This document shows positions 33,845 through 35,695 of a stretch of 35,695 nucleotides of DNA, one piece after another. A program made the translations under genes and the position numbers. This DNA comes from Pseudomonadota bacterium (GTDB taxonomy: Bacteria; Pseudomonadota; Alphaproteobacteria; Caulobacterales; Caulobacteraceae): positions 1 through 35,695 of the forward strand of contig JAEYAO010000002.1 of the NCBI GenBank assembly GCA_023456105.1. The letters run 5' to 3'. The notes below the pieces were generated by a model. That model saw only the letters and a program-made list of their open reading frames with translations, did not search any database and was not told where the DNA came from. Numbering within the stretch: the first letter of the stretch is position 1; each line of letters starts with the position of its first letter.

Positions 33845-34729
33845 TCAGCCGCGCTGCGCCCGCGCCGCTTCGTACAGCGCCACCGCCGCCGCGTTGGACA
33901 CGTTCAGGCTCTCGAATCCGCCGGGCATCGGAATGCACGCCAGAGCGTCGCAATGTTCGGCGACCAGCCTGCGGATGCCGTCGCCTTCCGACCCCATGAC
34001 CAGCACGGTCGGTCGGGCGTCCAGCGCCTCCTCCAGCGTCTGTTCGCCCGATCCGTCCAGACCCACCGCCCGCCAACCCAGGTCCGCCAGCCGCTCCAGC
34101 GCGCGCGACAGGTTGGTGACCCGCGCATGAGGCAGCCGTTCGGTCGCCCCCACCGCCGCCTTGGCCAGGGCGCCGGCCAGCGCCGGCGCGTGTCGGTCCT
34201 GCACCACGATCCCGCGCGCGCCGAAAGCCAGCGCCGAGCGGAAAATGGCGCCGACATTCTGCGGATCGGTCAGCTGGTCCAGCATCACGATCAGCCCCTC
34301 CGCCGGTTCCGCGATCGCCTCCAGCGCGACGCCCTCCAGCGGCTGAACCTTGAAGGCCATTCCCTGGTGCACCGCGCCCTGCGGCAGCATCCGCGTCAGG
34401 CCCTGCGCGTCCACCACCTCGATTCGGTGCCCGTGCGCGAGGTTGTCGCGCTCGATCTCCTCGGCCCGATCCGGCGTCGCCAGCAGCCGGCCCGCGCCGC
34501 GCCGGGCGGGATTCGCCAACGCCGCCAGAACCGGGTGCCGACCCCACAGGAAGTTGTCCGCATCCGCACGGCCTGCGCCGCCTCCGCGTGACGACCCGCG
34601 CGGTCCCTCGGCGGCTCCGCGTCCTTGCGGGGCGGGGGTTTGAGGGCGCGGACGCGGGCCGTCGCCGCGCGATTTCGCGCCCGCGTTTTTCCCCTGTTTC
34701 CGGTCGTTGCGTTCTGTTTTCGACGACAC
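33845..34729 (-). CDS. rlmB: 23S rRNA (guanosine-2'-O)-methyltransferase RlmB-type, SpoU/TrmH family
   Basis: 294 residues. After a basic, disordered N-terminal region of about 60 residues (Arg, Gly, Pro-rich) come the substrate-binding domain starting FLWGRHPVLAALANPARRG and the SPOUT catalytic domain. Its three motifs are DQLTDPQNVGAIFRSALAFG (motif 1, Asn and Arg), VLVMGSEGDGIRR (motif 2) and CIPMPGGFESLNVSNAAAVA (motif 3). RlmB methylates G2251 of 23S rRNA in E. coli; assignment to that site rather than another SpoU target is inference. GTG 34729 is favoured because GGAGGG lies 10 bases upstream; an in-frame ATG at 34780 lies upstream of it. It diverges from the tRNA-Tyr gene. Confidence 0.88.
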   Translation of the reverse strand: MSSKTERNDRKQGKNAGAKSRGDGPRPRPQTPAPQGRGAAEGPRGSSRGGGAGRADADNFLWGRHPVLAALANPARRGAGRLLATPDRAEEIERDNLAHGHRIEVVDAQGLTRMLPQGAVHQGMAFKVQPLEGVALEAIAEPAEGLIVMLDQLTDPQNVGAIFRSALAFGARGIVVQDRHAPALAGALAKAAVGATERLPHARVTNLSRALERLADLGWRAVGLDGSGEQTLEEALDARPTVLVMGSEGDGIRRLVAEHCDALACIPMPGGFESLNVSNAAAVALYEAARAQRG

Positions 34730-34877
34730 TATAAGACGCCCTCCGATTTGGAGCCCCAGGGGCTTTCGGGTCTGGCGCACCGTCTAAACCAGGCGGTGGG
34801 ACAAGCCGAAGGCTTTTGTTTCACCCTCGTCCGAATGGTCGTGGATGAAGCGGTTTCGGCGGTTTCGAGACGCGCGC

Positions 34878-34961
34878 GGGGGAATGTCCCGAGCGGCAAA
34901 GGGGGGGGACTGTAAATCCCCTGCGTAAGCTTCGCAGGTTCGAGTCCTGCTTCCCCCACCA
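34878..34961 (+). tRNA. tRNA-Tyr (anticodon GTA)
   Basis: Acceptor GGGGGAA (34878-34884) pairs with TTCCCCC (34951-34957), followed by A and an encoded CCA. The anticodon loop reads CTGTAAA with anticodon GTA at 34912-34914. A long variable arm (CCTGCGTAAGCTTCGCAGG region) gives the class II form expected for bacterial tRNA-Tyr, and GGTTCGAGTCC is the T-arm. It starts the conserved tRNA-Tyr / tRNA-Gly / tuf order. Confidence 0.95.
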
Positions 34962-35042
34962 CGCGCTTCTTGAGACGGTTGATACGGGATAACCAAAGCG
35001 GCCGGGTGCGGTTGTCCATCTCTGGGCGCCCGCATTCTTTGC

Positions 35043-35116
35043 GCGGGTATAGCACAATGGTAGTGCAGCAGCCTTCCAAGCTGAGGATGTCGGTTCGATC
35101 CCGTCTACCCGCTCCA
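35043..35116 (+). tRNA. tRNA-Gly (anticodon TCC)
   Basis: Acceptor GCGGGTA (35043-35049) pairs with TACCCGC (35106-35112), then T and an encoded CCA. The anticodon loop is CTTCCAA with anticodon TCC, and the T-arm reads CGGTTCGATCCCG. It lies 81 bases after tRNA-Tyr and 62 before tuf. Confidence 0.96.
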
Positions 35117-35178
35117 GGTTTTTGATGAGCATGACGCCCATCCGCTGAACGGACCCGGGCCAATCAGGAGTTTTGGCG

Positions 35179-35695
<517 letters not shown>

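Noticed and set aside
34752..34818. Small hairpins (AGCCCC/GGGGCT and AAGCC/GGCTT) between rlmB and tRNA-Tyr
   Set aside because: Stems are only 5-6 bp with minimal loops; I cannot tell them from chance in this base composition.

Overview
The window looks like a stretch of core chromosome from a GC-rich alphaproteobacterium of the order Caulobacterales, most like Brevundimonas. This rests on the very high GC, the protein sequences, and two gene neighbourhoods: rpsF-rpsR-rplI-dnaB-alr-radA-cvpA-purF-SDR, and tRNA-Tyr/tRNA-Gly/tuf. I did not run a database search, so the genus is an inference.

Layout. Positions 1-561 hold the decayed left part of an IS5-family (IS427-like) insertion sequence. 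Next come a small membrane protein and an ExoD-family protein (minus strand), a TonB-dependent receptor (plus) and a TadG-like surface/pilus protein (minus). From 5740 the plus strand carries an Spx/ArsC-like protein, a DUF6249 membrane protein, an ECF sigma factor overlapping a small two-helix membrane protein, panB, and the envelope/ribosome set yfgM-like, bamB, der. An ICMT-like methyltransferase follows. From 13.2 to 23.3 kb nearly everything is on the minus strand: rpsF-rpsR-rplI (with a clear terminator), dnaB, a YdhS-like flavoprotein, alr, radA, cvpA, purF and an SDR. The exception is a tiny plus-strand DUF6356 gene between alr and the flavoprotein. From 23.5 to 28.1 kb lies a leucine/isovalerate degradation cluster, mccB-liuC-mccA. 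Then come a YgiN-like monooxygenase, DUF1489, a MATE exporter, metG and DUF6624 on plus, and rhodanese, a TerC/YjbE-like protein and an RlmB-type methyltransferase on minus. The window ends with tRNA-Tyr, tRNA-Gly and the 5' part of tuf.

How the genes work together. Most are housekeeping: translation (rpsF, rpsR, rplI, der, metG, rlmB, tRNAs, tuf), replication and repair (dnaB, radA), cell wall and outer membrane (alr, bamB), purine and pantothenate synthesis (purF, panB), and conversion of methylcrotonyl-CoA to HMG-CoA (mccB, liuC, mccA). The regulatory unit of most interest is the DUF6249 / ECF sigma / membrane-protein trio, which may be a sigma factor with an unrecognised type of membrane anti-sigma.

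I did not find a convincing new multi-gene system, CRISPR array or phage. The best leads are two strong inverted repeats in regulatory positions (6176-6225 and 23461-23518), the ECF trio, and a DUF6356 gene with no normal start codon. No gene-free stretch exceeds 300 bases.
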